Positions 45,895-59,707 of a DNA stretch of 64,000 nucleotides are shown piece by piece. Location: the NCBI RefSeq assembly GCF_002117445.1, contig NZ_CP019937.1, forward strand, positions 931,501-995,500, read 5' to 3'. Every line of letters begins with the position of its first letter. Position 1 is the stretch's first letter. The DNA comes from Ketogulonicigenium robustum (GTDB taxonomy: Bacteria > Pseudomonadota > Alphaproteobacteria > Rhodobacterales > Rhodobacteraceae). The notes beneath the pieces were generated by a model. The model saw nothing but the letters and a program-made list of their open reading frames with translations, was not told the DNA's origin and searched no databases. A program made the position numbers and the translations under genes.

Positions 45895-48207
45895 GTGTCG
45901 CGTGTAAAGGTTAATTTCAGGCGAAATGTCGCGTTGGTGGCGCTGGTTACAGCGCTGCAGGCGATTCCCGCCGTCGGGCAGCAATCCTTTGTGGTCAACG
46001 CGATCACGGTGCAGGGTAACCAGCGTATCGAAACCGGTACGATCGTGACGCAGCTGGGCTTGGCGCGCGGGCAGGCCGTTTCGGCTGCCGACGTGAACGA
46101 CGCCATTCAGAAGCTGCGCACCAGCGGCCTGTTTGAAAACGTCGACGCGGATCTGCAAGGCGGCACGCTGGTCGTGCGCGTGCAGGAATACCCCACGATC
46201 AACCGCATCAACTTCGAGGGGAACGAACGGATCTCGGACGAGCAGTTGGCCGGTCTGATCAACTCGACCGCGCGGCGCGTGTTCAACCCCGCCCAAGCGG
46301 CCGATGACGCCTCGCGTATCGTGATGGCCTACGGGAACGAGGGGCGCATCAACGCCACCGTGAACCCCGTGCTGATTAACCGGTCGGACAACCGCGTCGA
46401 TCTGGTGTTCGAAATCGCCGAAAGCGCCGTGACAGAAATCGAGCGTATTTCGTTCGTGGGCAACAGTGCCTATTCGGACGGCCGCCTGCGCCGCGTGCTG
46501 GACACGAAAGAGGCGGGCTTGCTGCGCGCGCTGATCCGCCGCGACACCTATTCGCCCGAGCGTATCAACGTCGACCGCCGCCTGCTGACCGACTTCTACA
46601 ACTCGCGTGGCTATGCCGATTTCCGCGTTCAGAACGTGGACGTTGCCCTGACGCAGGGTCGCGACGCCTATATGCTGACCTTCAACGTCGAGGAAGGCCC
46701 GCGCTACCGTATTGGCAATGTGACCATCAGCTCGGCTCTGCCCGAGGCGGATGCCAAGGCGTTTGAAGACGTGCTGCGCCTGTCGCGCGGCGATGTTTAT
46801 TCGCCCACCAACATCGATAACGATGTGCAGCGCATTGAAAACCAGGCGCTGCGTCTGGGGCTCAACTTTGTGCGGGTTGACCCTGTCATCACGCGCGACC
46901 CCGCCAACTTGCGCCTGAATGTCGAATACAAGCTGGTGCGCGGCGAGCGTTTGTTCATCGAACGGATCGATATCGAGGGTAACACCACAACGCTTCACCG
47001 CGTCGTGCGTTCGCAATTCACCGCGGTCGAAGGCGACCCCTTCAACCCGCGCGCCATTCGCGAAAGCGCGGCACGTATCCGTGCGCTCGGCTTCTTCTCG
47101 GATGCGCAGGTAAACGTGCGCCCGGGCACCGCCGATGACCGCGTCGTCGTTGATGTCGATGTTGTCGAACAGCCGACCGGTTCCGCCTCGTTCGGGGTCA
47201 ACTTCGGCTCGGACGACGGGATGGCGCTGATCGCCTCGTATCAAGAGCAGAACTTCCTTGGGCGCGGCCAGAATCTGGGGCTGACCCTCTCGACTGGCGA
47301 GACGAACCGCGTGCTGTCCTTCTCGTTCGCGGAACCGGCACTGATGGGCCGTGACCTGCGCGGCGCGTTCGATTTCAGCTACCGCCGCACAAACAGCGAT
47401 TATGCGCTTTACGACACCAACATGGGCCGCCTGAGCCCCTCGCTGCAATTCCCTGTCAGCGAACGCGGGCGCCTGACGCTGAACTACGGCCTGACTTATG
47501 GCGACATTATCGATGTCTACCCTACCGCCAGCAAGCTGATCAAGGACGAAGCTGCCGAGGGTGAGCGTTGGACCAATTCGGTCGGCTACACCTACACGTG
47601 GGATTCGCGTCGCAACGGGGTCGAGGAAGATACGTCCTTCGGCTTCCGTTTCAGCCAAGACTTCGGTTTCGGCGACAACACGTTCATCCGCACCTCGGCG
47701 CTGGCTACGGCGCAAACGGCGGTTTGGGGCGGCGACCTGATCCTGCGCGCGACGTTGGAGGGAGGCTATCTGCACTACACCGACGGTGCGAGCCGCCTGA
47801 CCGACCGCTACTTCATGGGTAGCCGTGTGATGCGCGGCTTTGCTGCGGGTGGTATCGGGCCGCGCGATGGCACATTGAATGCGAATGGCGACATTGTCGG
47901 CGACGCTTTGGGCGGCAACGCCTATGCCGTGTTGCGGCTGGAGACCGAATTCCCGCTGGGCCTGCCCGAGGAATATGGCATCAAGGGCGGCACATTCATC
48001 GACTACGGCTCGCTGTGGGATGTGGGCAAACAGGTTGCAGGCGTCGATATTCTGTCAGACGACTTCATCGCGCGCGCCGTTGCCGGTGTCTCGCTGTTCT
48101 GGGATACGCCGCTGGGCCCGCTGCGCTTCAACTTCTCGAAGCCGCTGATGGTCGAGGATTACGACAACACTCGCAACTTCGAGCTGACCGTCTCGACCAG
48201 CTTCTGA
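45895..48207 (+). CDS. bamA: Outer membrane protein assembly factor BamA
   Basis: The GTG at 45895, behind AGGAGGG, gives 770 residues. A signal peptide (VALVALVTALQAIPAVGQQ region) is followed by five POTRA domains (about residues 26-350), for example INRINFEGNERISDEQLAGL near residue 100 and FIERIDIEGNTTTLHRVVRS near residue 353. The C-terminal beta barrel has RYFMGSRVMRGFAAGGIGPR, with the conserved VRGF-type motif of Omp85 proteins, and ends in a Phe (TVSTSF) as outer-membrane barrels do. BamA folds and inserts outer-membrane proteins. Confidence 0.97.
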   Translation: MSRVKVNFRRNVALVALVTALQAIPAVGQQSFVVNAITVQGNQRIETGTIVTQLGLARGQAVSAADVNDAIQKLRTSGLFENVDADLQGGTLVVRVQEYPTINRINFEGNERISDEQLAGLINSTARRVFNPAQAADDASRIVMAYGNEGRINATVNPVLINRSDNRVDLVFEIAESAVTEIERISFVGNSAYSDGRLRRVLDTKEAGLLRALIRRDTYSPERINVDRRLLTDFYNSRGYADFRVQNVDVALTQGRDAYMLTFNVEEGPRYRIGNVTISSALPEADAKAFEDVLRLSRGDVYSPTNIDNDVQRIENQALRLGLNFVRVDPVITRDPANLRLNVEYKLVRGERLFIERIDIEGNTTTLHRVVRSQFTAVEGDPFNPRAIRESAARIRALGFFSDAQVNVRPGTADDRVVVDVDVVEQPTGSASFGVNFGSDDGMALIASYQEQNFLGRGQNLGLTLSTGETNRVLSFSFAEPALMGRDLRGAFDFSYRRTNSDYALYDTNMGRLSPSLQFPVSERGRLTLNYGLTYGDIIDVYPTASKLIKDEAAEGERWTNSVGYTYTWDSRRNGVEEDTSFGFRFSQDFGFGDNTFIRTSALATAQTAVWGGDLILRATLEGGYLHYTDGASRLTDRYFMGSRVMRGFAAGGIGPRDGTLNANGDIVGDALGGNAYAVLRLETEFPLGLPEEYGIKGGTFIDYGSLWDVGKQVAGVDILSDDFIARAVAGVSLFWDTPLGPLRFNFSKPLMVEDYDNTRNFELTVSTSF

Positions 48208-48228
48208 TCGGGCGGCAGGGGTGATGTG

Positions 48229-48804
48229 ATGCGGGCGCGCGTTTGGGGGATCGTTCTGGCACTTTTGGCAAGCATGGCGGCTACGGCCCCCGTGCTTGCG
48301 CAAGAGGCGGGCGATCCTGCTGCGCCCGCGCTGCGCAGCCCCATTCTGACGATTGATGTCGAACGTCTATATGCCGAATCCCAATTCGGGCGCGGCGTGG
48401 ACGAGGAATACCGCCGCAGGTCTGAGGCGTTGGCGAACGAGAACCGCCAGATCGAAGCCGATCTGACCGCCGAGGAGCAGAGCCTGACGCGCGCGCGCGC
48501 CACGATGACCCCCGCCGATTTTCGCGCCGCCGCCGATGCGTTTGACCAAAAAGTGCAATCGATCCGCGCCGCGCAAGACACCAAGCAGCAAGACCTGCTA
48601 GAGGTTCTGTCGTCGGGGCGCGAGACATTCATGTCCACCATCACGCAGGATTTGGCCGACCTGATGGCCGAGGCGGGTGCCGCCGTCATTCTGGATCGCC
48701 GCAGCGTGTTCTTGTCTGCGGGCGTAATCGACATCACAACCGAGGCGTTGACGCGGATTGATGAAACCTACGCCAACACGCAAGCGGCGTCGCCCGCGCC
48801 GTAA
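48229..48804 (+). CDS. skp: Skp/OmpH-family periplasmic chaperone
   Basis: The ATG at 48229 (after GGCAGGGG) gives 191 residues; a GTG one codon earlier is possible. After a signal peptide (RARVWGIVLALLASMAATAP) the mature part has ILTIDVERLYAESQFGRGVD and a long helical middle rich in Glu, Gln, Arg and Ala (about residues 75-125), the tentacle helices of Skp, and ends with AAVILDRRSVFLSAGVIDIT. Skp carries unfolded outer-membrane proteins to BamA, encoded just upstream. Confidence 0.92.
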   Translation: MRARVWGIVLALLASMAATAPVLAQEAGDPAAPALRSPILTIDVERLYAESQFGRGVDEEYRRRSEALANENRQIEADLTAEEQSLTRARATMTPADFRAAADAFDQKVQSIRAAQDTKQQDLLEVLSSGRETFMSTITQDLADLMAEAGAAVILDRRSVFLSAGVIDITTEALTRIDETYANTQAASPAP

Positions 48805-48892
48805 GGGCACAGGGCCGCGGGCGGGCAGTTGTCTTGCCTGCATGGTCCGGAATTGCTAGTCAGGTTGAAACTTTCCGGTTCGGAGCCACACC

Positions 48893-49399
48893 ATGAGCGA
48901 TACCGCTACGCTGCCCACACCCGAGGCCGGCACTGAAAGCCAGCCTTTGCTGAGCGCTGATATTCAAGTTATCCAGTCGATCTTGCCCCACCGCTATCCG
49001 TTTCTGCTGGTCGACCGCGTGATCGATATCGACGGGACGACATCGGCTGTTGGCATCAAGAACGTCTCGATGAACGAGCCGCATTTTCAGGGGCATTTCC
49101 CCGGCATGCCGATCATGCCCGGTGTGACGATTGTCGAGGCGATGGCGCAGACGGCGACTGTCATGGTCGGTGCGGCTTTGGGGCTGACCGATAACAGCAT
49201 CATGGTTTATTTCATGGGCATCGATGCGTGCAAATTCCGCCGCAAAGTCATTCCGGGCGATCAGCTGCGGATGAAGGTGACGACGCTGCGCGGCAAGCCC
49301 GGTGCCAAGGTCTGGCGCTTCCGTGGCGAGGCGACGGTTGATGGCGAACTGGCCTGCGAATGTGAATTTACCGCGATGACTGAACAGCGAACAGCTTGA
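48893..49399 (+). CDS. fabZ: 3-hydroxyacyl-ACP dehydratase FabZ
   Basis: A 168-residue hot-dog-fold protein. After a 20-residue N-terminal extension it shows [19 protein letters not shown] near residue 31 and the catalytic [20 protein letters not shown] near residue 64, with active-site His and Glu. It dehydrates 3-hydroxyacyl-ACP in fatty acid synthesis. It sits in front of lpxA, which uses the same hydroxyacyl-ACP for lipid A, and the lpxA start is one base after its stop. Confidence 0.96.
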   Translation: MSDTATLPTPEAGTESQPLLSADIQVIQSILPHRYPFLLVDRVIDIDGTTSAVGIKNVSMNEPHFQGHFPGMPIMPGVTIVEAMAQTATVMVGAALGLTDNSIMVYFMGIDACKFRRKVIPGDQLRMKVTTLRGKPGAKVWRFRGEATVDGELACECEFTAMTEQRTA

Positions 49400-49400
49400 T

Positions 49401-50186
49401 ATGACTGATATTCATCCCTCTGCCATCATCGAAGACGGCGCCGTTATCGGCGCAGGTTGCAAGATCGGCCCCTTTTGCCATGTCGGGCCCGAAGTTGTCT
49501 TGGCCGAGGGTGTGCATCTGCAAAGCCACGTCGTTGTGGCGGGCGACACGCATATCGGCGCTGATACAGTCGTGTTCCCGTTCGCGGTTCTGGGCGCGAT
49601 CCCGCAAGATCTGAAATTTGCGGGCGAGAAGACCAGCCTGCGGATTGGCGCGCGTAACCGCATCCGCGAACATGTTACCATGAACACCGGCACGGCAGGC
49701 GGCCACGGCGTGACGCGCGTGGGTGACGACGGCCTGTTCATGGCTGGCTGTCACATCGCGCACGACTGCATCATCGGCGACCGCGTGGTTGTTGTGAACC
49801 AGTCGGCGGTTGCGGGGCACTGCCATGTCGAGGATGATGTGATCATCGGCGGCCTCAGCGGTATTCACCAGTGGGTGCGGATCGGGCAGGGCGCGATCAT
49901 CGGCGCGCTGTCGATGGTGGCGCATGACGTGATCCCCCACGGTCTGGTTGCTGGCCAACGCGCGCAGCTCGAGGGTCTTAACCTTGTGGGGCTGAAGCGT
50001 CGCGGCACCGCGCGCGAAGATATTCACGCCCTGCGTCACGCGTTCGAGGCGCTGCGCCACGGCGACGGATCGTTCCACGACCGCGCCCGCGCCATCGGCG
50101 AAAGCAGCGACAGCGCCTATGTGCAGCAGATGGTTGCCTTCATCATGGGCGACAGCGATCGCCAATTTCTGACGCCCGCGCCATGA
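49401..50186 (+). CDS. lpxA: UDP-N-acetylglucosamine acyltransferase
   Basis: A 261-residue LpxA. The N-terminal part is a left-handed parallel beta helix of hexapeptide repeats (IHPSAIIEDGAVIGAGCKIG from residue 4). Family motifs are GAIPQDLKFAGEKTSLRIG near residue 64, and NRIREHVTMNTGTAGGHGVT near residue 84. The C-terminal helical domain starts at LNLVGLKRRGTAREDIHALR. It adds the first 3-hydroxyacyl chain to UDP-GlcNAc in lipid A synthesis. The lpxI start overlaps its stop by four bases. Confidence 0.97.
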   Translation: MTDIHPSAIIEDGAVIGAGCKIGPFCHVGPEVVLAEGVHLQSHVVVAGDTHIGADTVVFPFAVLGAIPQDLKFAGEKTSLRIGARNRIREHVTMNTGTAGGHGVTRVGDDGLFMAGCHIAHDCIIGDRVVVVNQSAVAGHCHVEDDVIIGGLSGIHQWVRIGQGAIIGALSMVAHDVIPHGLVAGQRAQLEGLNLVGLKRRGTAREDIHALRHAFEALRHGDGSFHDRARAIGESSDSAYVQQMVAFIMGDSDRQFLTPAP

Positions 50187-50971
50187 TTGCGTTGATCGGC
50201 GGCACCGGCGCGTTGCCGCCGGCATTGGGCGCGGCGCTGCATGACGCGGGGCAGCCTTTCATGCTGTGCGAAGTGGCCGGTTTTCCCTTTGCTGGGATGG
50301 CTGATTTGCCGCGCCACACCTTTCGGATCGAACAGATCGGGACGCTACTGCAAGACTTGCGTGTCGCCGGTGTGACTACGGTGTGTTTCGCCGGCGCGAT
50401 CCAGCGCCCCGTGTTCGACCGCAGCGCGATTGACGCGCCCAGCGCCCCGATTTTGGCCAAGCTGATCCCACAAGTGATGCAGGGCGACGACGCGCTGCTG
50501 CGGGCCGTGGTCGCGGTGTTCGAGGATGCCGGTTTTCAGGTGCGCGGCGCGCACGAGGTTGCGCCCGCGCTGCTGCCCGCTGCGGGCGTCTTGGGCGCAG
50601 CGCAGACCGCACCCGACGCACGTGATATTACGCGCGCGCGGCAGGTGCACGACGCGATGGCGGCTGCCGATCTGGGGCAGGGGCTGGTTGTGCGCCGCGG
50701 GCAGGTTCTGGCGGTAGAGGCGGGCCTTGGGACGGATTTCATGCTGACCTCATTGGCTGGTCTGGCCGATGGCGGGGTGTTCTACAAAGCGCCCAAGGCG
50801 GGGCAGGATTTGCGCGTCGATATGCCCGTGATCGGCCCCACGACCGTGGCCGAGGCGGCGGCGGCGGGCATCACGGCGATTGCGATTGCCGCAGGCGGCG
50901 TGTTGGTGCTCGATCACGCGGCGACGGTGGCGGCAGCGGAAGCCGCGGGCCTTAGCATATGGGTGATGTGA
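50183..50971 (+). CDS. lpxI: UDP-2,3-diacylglucosamine pyrophosphatase LpxI
   Basis: A 262-residue protein of the LpxI (formerly DUF1009) family: it begins MIALIGGTGALPPALGAALH, has VCFAGAIQRPVFDRSAID near residue 71, and a C-terminal KAPKAGQDLRVDMPVIGPTT near residue 198. LpxI is the alphaproteobacterial replacement for LpxH and cleaves UDP-diacylglucosamine to lipid X. Placement between lpxA and lpxB supports the call. Its TGA shares a base with the lpxB ATG. Confidence 0.95.
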   Translation: MIALIGGTGALPPALGAALHDAGQPFMLCEVAGFPFAGMADLPRHTFRIEQIGTLLQDLRVAGVTTVCFAGAIQRPVFDRSAIDAPSAPILAKLIPQVMQGDDALLRAVVAVFEDAGFQVRGAHEVAPALLPAAGVLGAAQTAPDARDITRARQVHDAMAAADLGQGLVVRRGQVLAVEAGLGTDFMLTSLAGLADGGVFYKAPKAGQDLRVDMPVIGPTTVAEAAAAGITAIAIAAGGVLVLDHAATVAAAEAAGLSIWVM

Positions 50972-52095
50972 TGCGGGTTTTTGTCATCGCTGGCGAGGTT
51001 TCTGGCGACATGCTGGGCGGCGCGGTGATGGCTGGCCTGCGAGAGCTGCGCCCCGATATCACCTTTGCCGGCGTCGGCGGCCCACAAATGCAGGCGCAAG
51101 GCCTGGTCAGTTTGTTCCCGATGAATGATCTGTCGGTGATGGGCGTGGCCGAGGTTTTGCCGAAATACTTCCACCTGAAGCGCCGCATTCGCGAGGCTGC
51201 CGATGCGGCTTTGGCGTTTCAGCCCGATATTTTGCTGACGATCGACAGCCCCGATTTTTGCTTGCGCGTCGCCAAAATCGTCCGCGCGGCCGACCCTGCG
51301 ATCCGGACTGTGCATTATGTGGCGCCCTCGGTCTGGGCGTGGCGGCCTAAGCGCGCGGTGAAAATGGCGCGCGTTATCGATCAGGTTCTGGCGCTTTTGC
51401 CGTTCGAGCCGCCCTATATGACCGCCGTCGGCATGGAATGCGATTTTGTCGGCCACCCGATTTCGACCGTCGCGATTGCGGACGCGGATGAGGCTGCCGC
51501 CTATCGCGCGGGAATCGGGGCAGGGCCGATGGTGCTGGTTTTGCCCGGTTCGCGCCGCGGCGAGGTCGAGCGGCTGTCCGAACGGTTCGGCGCTGCGGTG
51601 GCGCTGTTTGCCAAAACCCACCCGGACGCCCGCTTCGTCTTGCCGGTTGCGCCACCTGTGGTTGATCTGGTGCGCGAAAAAGCGGCAGCTTGGCCGGTGC
51701 AGCCGCATCTGGTCTTTGATGCGGATGAGAAGGCGTTAGCGTTCCGCGCGGCAGACCTAGCCTTGGCCGCGTCAGGCACGGTGTCGCTGGAGTTGGCAGC
51801 CAACCAGACGCCGATGGTGATCGCCTATGACATGGGCTGGATCAGCCGTCGTTTGATTGGGGCACTGTTGCGGATTGATACTGTGACGCTGGTCAATTTG
51901 GTCAGCGAGACGCGGACAATTCCCGAATTTATCGGCGATGCCTGCCAGCCAGAACCGATTGCCGCTGCGATGGGGCAGGTGCTTGCCGACCCACAGGCGC
52001 AGCGCGACGCCATGGCGCTGACCATGCAGCGTCTGGGCCAAGGTGGCGAACCCCCGGGCCTTCGCGCTGCACGGGCGATACTGGCGCGCGCTTAA
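50971..52095 (+). CDS. lpxB: Lipid A disaccharide synthase
   Basis: The ATG at 50971 overlaps the lpxI stop (TGATG) and gives 374 residues starting [20 protein letters not shown], the LpxB N-terminus. Other motifs: [16 protein letters not shown] near residue 89, [20 protein letters not shown] near residue 113, and a C-terminal [20 protein letters not shown] near residue 269 for UDP-sugar binding. This GT-B glycosyltransferase joins lipid X and UDP-diacylglucosamine. It ends the envelope run; its stop overlaps the stop of mnmA at the TTAA palindrome 52092-52095. Confidence 0.97.
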   Translation: MRVFVIAGEVSGDMLGGAVMAGLRELRPDITFAGVGGPQMQAQGLVSLFPMNDLSVMGVAEVLPKYFHLKRRIREAADAALAFQPDILLTIDSPDFCLRVAKIVRAADPAIRTVHYVAPSVWAWRPKRAVKMARVIDQVLALLPFEPPYMTAVGMECDFVGHPISTVAIADADEAAAYRAGIGAGPMVLVLPGSRRGEVERLSERFGAAVALFAKTHPDARFVLPVAPPVVDLVREKAAAWPVQPHLVFDADEKALAFRAADLALAASGTVSLELAANQTPMVIAYDMGWISRRLIGALLRIDTVTLVNLVSETRTIPEFIGDACQPEPIAAAMGQVLADPQAQRDAMALTMQRLGQGGEPPGLRAARAILARA

Positions 52096-53231
52096 CGCCC
52101 ACGCCAGATCCAGCCGCCGCCCAAAACGCGGCTGCTTTCGGTTTCGTAAAAGACGCAAGCCTGACCGACCGACACACCTTCTTCGGCGTTCAGCAGCTCG
52201 ATTTCGGCCTCGGTGGCCGATAGCGGACGCAGAATTGCTTCGGCCGGCGGGCGGGAGGAGCGGACGCGGACGCGGATTTGACGTTCGGTCTGGTCAATAA
52301 ACGGACCGTCGCCCAGCCAGTTGACCTCGCGCACGGGAACGCGGCGCGTGGCCAGCGCCGATTTCGGGCCAACGATGACGCGGCGGTTGTCGACGTCCAG
52401 CCGCACGACATAGACAGGCTCGCCTAAACCGCCGACGCCCAGGCCGCGGCGCTGGCCGACGGTGTAGTGGATCACCCCCGGATGCTGGCCAAGCACAGTG
52501 CCGTTCATATCCACGATGTCGCCCGGTTGGGCCGCATCGGGGCGCAGCTTTTCGATGACTTTTGCATAATTGCCGTCGGGCACAAAGCAGATGTCTTGGC
52601 TGTCGGGTTTATCCGCAACGCCGAGGCCGAATTCGGCGGCCAGCGCGCGCGTCTCTGCCTTGGATTGCAGATGGCCCAGCGGAAAACGCAAGAACGCCAA
52701 TTGTTCGGGCTTGGTCGAGAACAGGAAATAGCTTTGGTCGCGGTTCGCATCGGCGGCCGAATGCAGCTCGGGCCCATAAAGGCCCATTTTGCGTTGGATG
52801 TAATGGCCGGTCGCCATGCAGTCGGCATCCAGATCTTTTGCGGTTTCCAGCAAATCTTTGAACTTTACCCGCTCGTTACAGCGGATGCAGGGCACGGGCG
52901 TTGCGCCGGCCAGATAGCTGTCGGCGAATTCGTCGATCACCGCCTCGCGGAAGGTGTTTTCGTAGTCGAGGACGTAATGGGGAAAGCCCATTTCTTCGGC
53001 AACGCGGCGCGCGTCGTGAATATCGCGCCCCGCGCAGCACGCGCCCTTTTTCGCCAGCGCCGCGCCGTGGTCGTACAGCTGCAGCGTCACGCCCACGACA
53101 TCATAACCCTCACGCTTAAGCTGTGCCGCAACGACAGAGCTATCGACGCCGCCGGACATGGCGACGACGACGCGGGTTTGCGCGACGGGCTTTGCAATTC
53201 CCAGCGAATTGAGCGCGGGATCAAGGGGCAT
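52092..53231 (-). CDS. mnmA: tRNA-specific 2-thiouridylase MnmA
   Basis: The ATG at 53231 gives 379 residues. The PP-loop ATP-binding motif is [20 protein letters not shown] near residue 21, the two active cysteines lie in [14 protein letters not shown] near residue 110 and [11 protein letters not shown] near residue 209, and the C-terminus has a beta-barrel domain with VGQACVFYE. MnmA thiolates U34 of Lys, Glu and Gln tRNAs. The open frame continues upstream without a ribosome-binding site and is discounted. It is divergent from sciP, with about 150 bases between the starts. Confidence 0.96.
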   Translation of the reverse strand: MPLDPALNSLGIAKPVAQTRVVVAMSGGVDSSVVAAQLKREGYDVVGVTLQLYDHGAALAKKGACCAGRDIHDARRVAEEMGFPHYVLDYENTFREAVIDEFADSYLAGATPVPCIRCNERVKFKDLLETAKDLDADCMATGHYIQRKMGLYGPELHSAADANRDQSYFLFSTKPEQLAFLRFPLGHLQSKAETRALAAEFGLGVADKPDSQDICFVPDGNYAKVIEKLRPDAAQPGDIVDMNGTVLGQHPGVIHYTVGQRRGLGVGGLGEPVYVVRLDVDNRRVIVGPKSALATRRVPVREVNWLGDGPFIDQTERQIRVRVRSSRPPAEAILRPLSATEAEIELLNAEEGVSVGQACVFYETESSRVLGGGWIWRGR

Positions 53232-53384
53232 GGCATTTGTCCTGAGTATGGTCGAGGCGCGAAGCACCCCAGATTTTGCGACAAAATATAGGAAAATGCG
53301 ATGAATCCACAAGGGCGGGTTTCATTTGGCGTTAATTGCCACCCGCGATGAGGGATGCAGAACGGCTTTTGTTTGGGGAAAAGC

Positions 53385-53663
53385 ATGTATTTGCATAAGG
53401 TTGATGGCCCGCGCATCGTCACTTTGCCGGATGGGTCAGTGATGTCGCGATCGGATTTGCCGCCCGCGAATACACGTCGCTGGGTGGCATCGCGCAAGGC
53501 TGCGGTGATTCATGCCATTAGGGGTGGCCTTTTGTCGCGCGATCAAGCGATGGAGCGCTACGCTTTGTCGCACGATGAGCTTGCCGAATGGGAAAATGCT
53601 GTAGATAGTCATGGTGTTGCAGCGCTGCGCGCTACGGCACTCAAAAAATATAGACACCCATAG
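53385..53663 (+). CDS. sciP: CtrA inhibitor SciP (DUF1153)
   Basis: The ATG at 53385 gives 92 residues starting MYLHKVDGPRIVTLPDGSVM; an ATG 30 bases upstream is less likely. The DUF1153 signature is complete: SRSDLPPANTRRWVASRKAA and then a helix-turn-helix-like region GGLLSRDQAMERYALSHDEL. In Caulobacter SciP binds CtrA at promoters and blocks transcription of CtrA targets in G1. Placement 93 bases upstream of ctrA on the same strand supports the call and suggests joint control. Confidence 0.93.
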   Translation: MYLHKVDGPRIVTLPDGSVMSRSDLPPANTRRWVASRKAAVIHAIRGGLLSRDQAMERYALSHDELAEWENAVDSHGVAALRATALKKYRHP

Positions 53664-53756
53664 GTTGTATTATTTTCATTTTTTGCGCGTTGTAGTAAGA
53701 CTGGGTTAACCAATTCAAAGCTAGCGTCGCCTCATTGGAACAGGTGGAGAACTTCA

Positions 53757-58828
<5,072 letters not shown>

Positions 58829-58855
58829 GGGGCGTTCCCTTTTTTTGTTCCTGCT

Positions 58856-58870
58856 GTTCTTAATTTGTTC
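58856..58870 (+). promoter_or_regulatory. LexA-type SOS box (GTTC-N7-GTTC)
   Basis: The leader of the small membrane peptide gene contains GTTC at 58856-58859 and GTTC at 58867-58870 with exactly seven bases between, the consensus of alphaproteobacterial LexA boxes. A further GTTC lies at 58847, and a degenerate second box GAAC-N7-AAAC at 58894-58908. A possible promoter overlaps: TTGTTC at 58865-58870 and GATATG at 58887-58892, sixteen bases apart, so LexA would cover the -35 element. The match is exact; binding is inferred. Confidence 0.6.
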
Positions 58871-58936
58871 TTTACTTAGCGGTAGCGATATGAGAACAAA
58901 CTAGAAACAAAGTGCATCAGATCAAGGAGGACACCC

Positions 58937-59059
58937 ATGGCCCAGCAAATCAAAACCGTTTTCATGCAATCCCCGCGCGCCTTTGTGGCTGATGCGCTGG
59001 GTGTCGTCAGCATTATCGTCATTCTTGTGGGCAGCCTTTATTTGCCTAACATGTTCTAG
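58937..59059 (+). CDS. 40-residue single-span membrane peptide, SOS-box associated
   Basis: The ATG at 58937 follows an excellent ribosome-binding site (AAGGAGGACACCC) and ends at TAG 59057-59059. The product has a polar N-terminus MAQQIKTVFMQSPRAFVADA and a membrane span GVVSIIVILVGSLYL ending PNMF. It has no signal cleavage site, so it should stay in the inner membrane. I do not know a named family; I have a vague recollection of similar peptides after recG in other Rhodobacterales. Its LexA-type box suggests DNA-damage induction. The Caulobacter SOS division inhibitors SidA and DidA are also tiny inner-membrane proteins, so a similar role is an inference. The strong terminator at 59160 may define a single-gene transcript. 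Confidence 0.75.
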   Translation: MAQQIKTVFMQSPRAFVADALGVVSIIVILVGSLYLPNMF

Positions 59060-59114
59060 TTTTGTTCAATTCATCCGGTCTTGTTTCGGCTGCGTTCTGT
59101 GCTGCAGCGAAACA

Positions 59115-59132
59115 CTGATCCTGCCGGATCAG
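59115..59132. repeat. 7-bp hairpin in the 3' region of the small peptide gene
   Basis: CTGATCC (59115-59121) pairs perfectly with GGATCAG (59126-59132) around TGCC. It lies between the peptide stop and the terminator, in a 100-base stretch without another gene, and could be part of a structured 3' untranslated region or a small RNA. Confidence 0.4.
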
Positions 59133-59159
59133 GCCCATCTGTCCCAACCGGATCACCTG

Positions 59160-59189
59160 CCGCTGCCCGAAAGGGTGGCGGTTTTTTTT
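59160..59189 (+). terminator. Strong rho-independent terminator with GAAA tetraloop
   Basis: CCGCTGCCC (59160-59168), loop GAAA, then GGGTGGCGG (59173-59181) form a 9-bp stem with two G-U pairs, followed directly by eight T's. It ends the transcript of the small membrane peptide and touches the end of the convergent scaffold gene. Confidence 0.9.
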
Positions 59190-59634
59190 ATGCCTTCGGG
59201 GTGATCTGCGCCAAGGCCGCAAGGGTCGCATCAAAGACCAGCAGCATCGCGCCATGGCGCTCGGGCAGGCTGGCTGCGGCGCGCAAAATTTCAAACGCGG
59301 GGGTGGGTGCTGCCGCGCCATCGCGCAGCATGGCGGCCATTTGGCCGCGAAGCGCGGCGACCTCGGTCGGTGTCAGCCCGATGACAATGTCGCCAAACAG
59401 GCTTGCAGCGGCTTGCCCAAGGGCGCAGGCCTTCACCTCTTGCGCAAAGGCGGTGACGCGCCCATCTGTGACATCCACCGTGACGGCGATCTGCGACCCG
59501 CAGACTGGCGCGCGCAGTTGCGCGCTGGCCATGGGGGCGGTCAGGCGGCCAAGGTGGGGGATGTCCGCCGCCGCGGTCAGCACGGCGGGCGAATAGATCT
59601 GCGACAGATCGGGCGATGAGACGGGCTGTGACAT
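59188..59634 (-). CDS. Iron-sulfur scaffold-like protein (NifU/IscU N-domain type)
   Basis: The ATG at 59634 gives 148 residues starting MSQPVSSPDLSQIYSPAVLT; longer frames would overlap hisI upstream. It shows the pattern of NifU/IscU-like scaffolds: APVCGSQIAVTVDVTDGRVT near residue 43, QEVKACALGQAAASLFGD near residue 67, and a helical C-terminal half with LPERHGAMLLVFDATLAA. Two of the usual cysteines are present (in PVCGS and KACALG), while the third conserved cysteine is not obvious near LPERHGAM. It may be a divergent scaffold with an altered cluster site. It is divergent from hisI, with about 75 bases between. Confidence 0.75.
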   Translation of the reverse strand: MSQPVSSPDLSQIYSPAVLTAAADIPHLGRLTAPMASAQLRAPVCGSQIAVTVDVTDGRVTAFAQEVKACALGQAAASLFGDIVIGLTPTEVAALRGQMAAMLRDGAAAPTPAFEILRAAASLPERHGAMLLVFDATLAALAQITPKA

Positions 59635-59707
59635 GCTTTGCGCTTTCGAAGCATTCATGCAATACCGACCCGCTAGCCCATCGCCGCCCAAAAGCCAAGG
59701 AGTCGCC

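Noticed and set aside
45835-47775. 646-codon open frame on the minus strand
   Set aside because: It is fully antisense to bamA, has no ribosome-binding site and no protein-like pattern. Codon bias in GC-rich genes creates such frames.
53700-53725. Full CtrA box upstream of ctrA
   Set aside because: Only one TTAAC half is present; the second half with seven-base spacing is missing.
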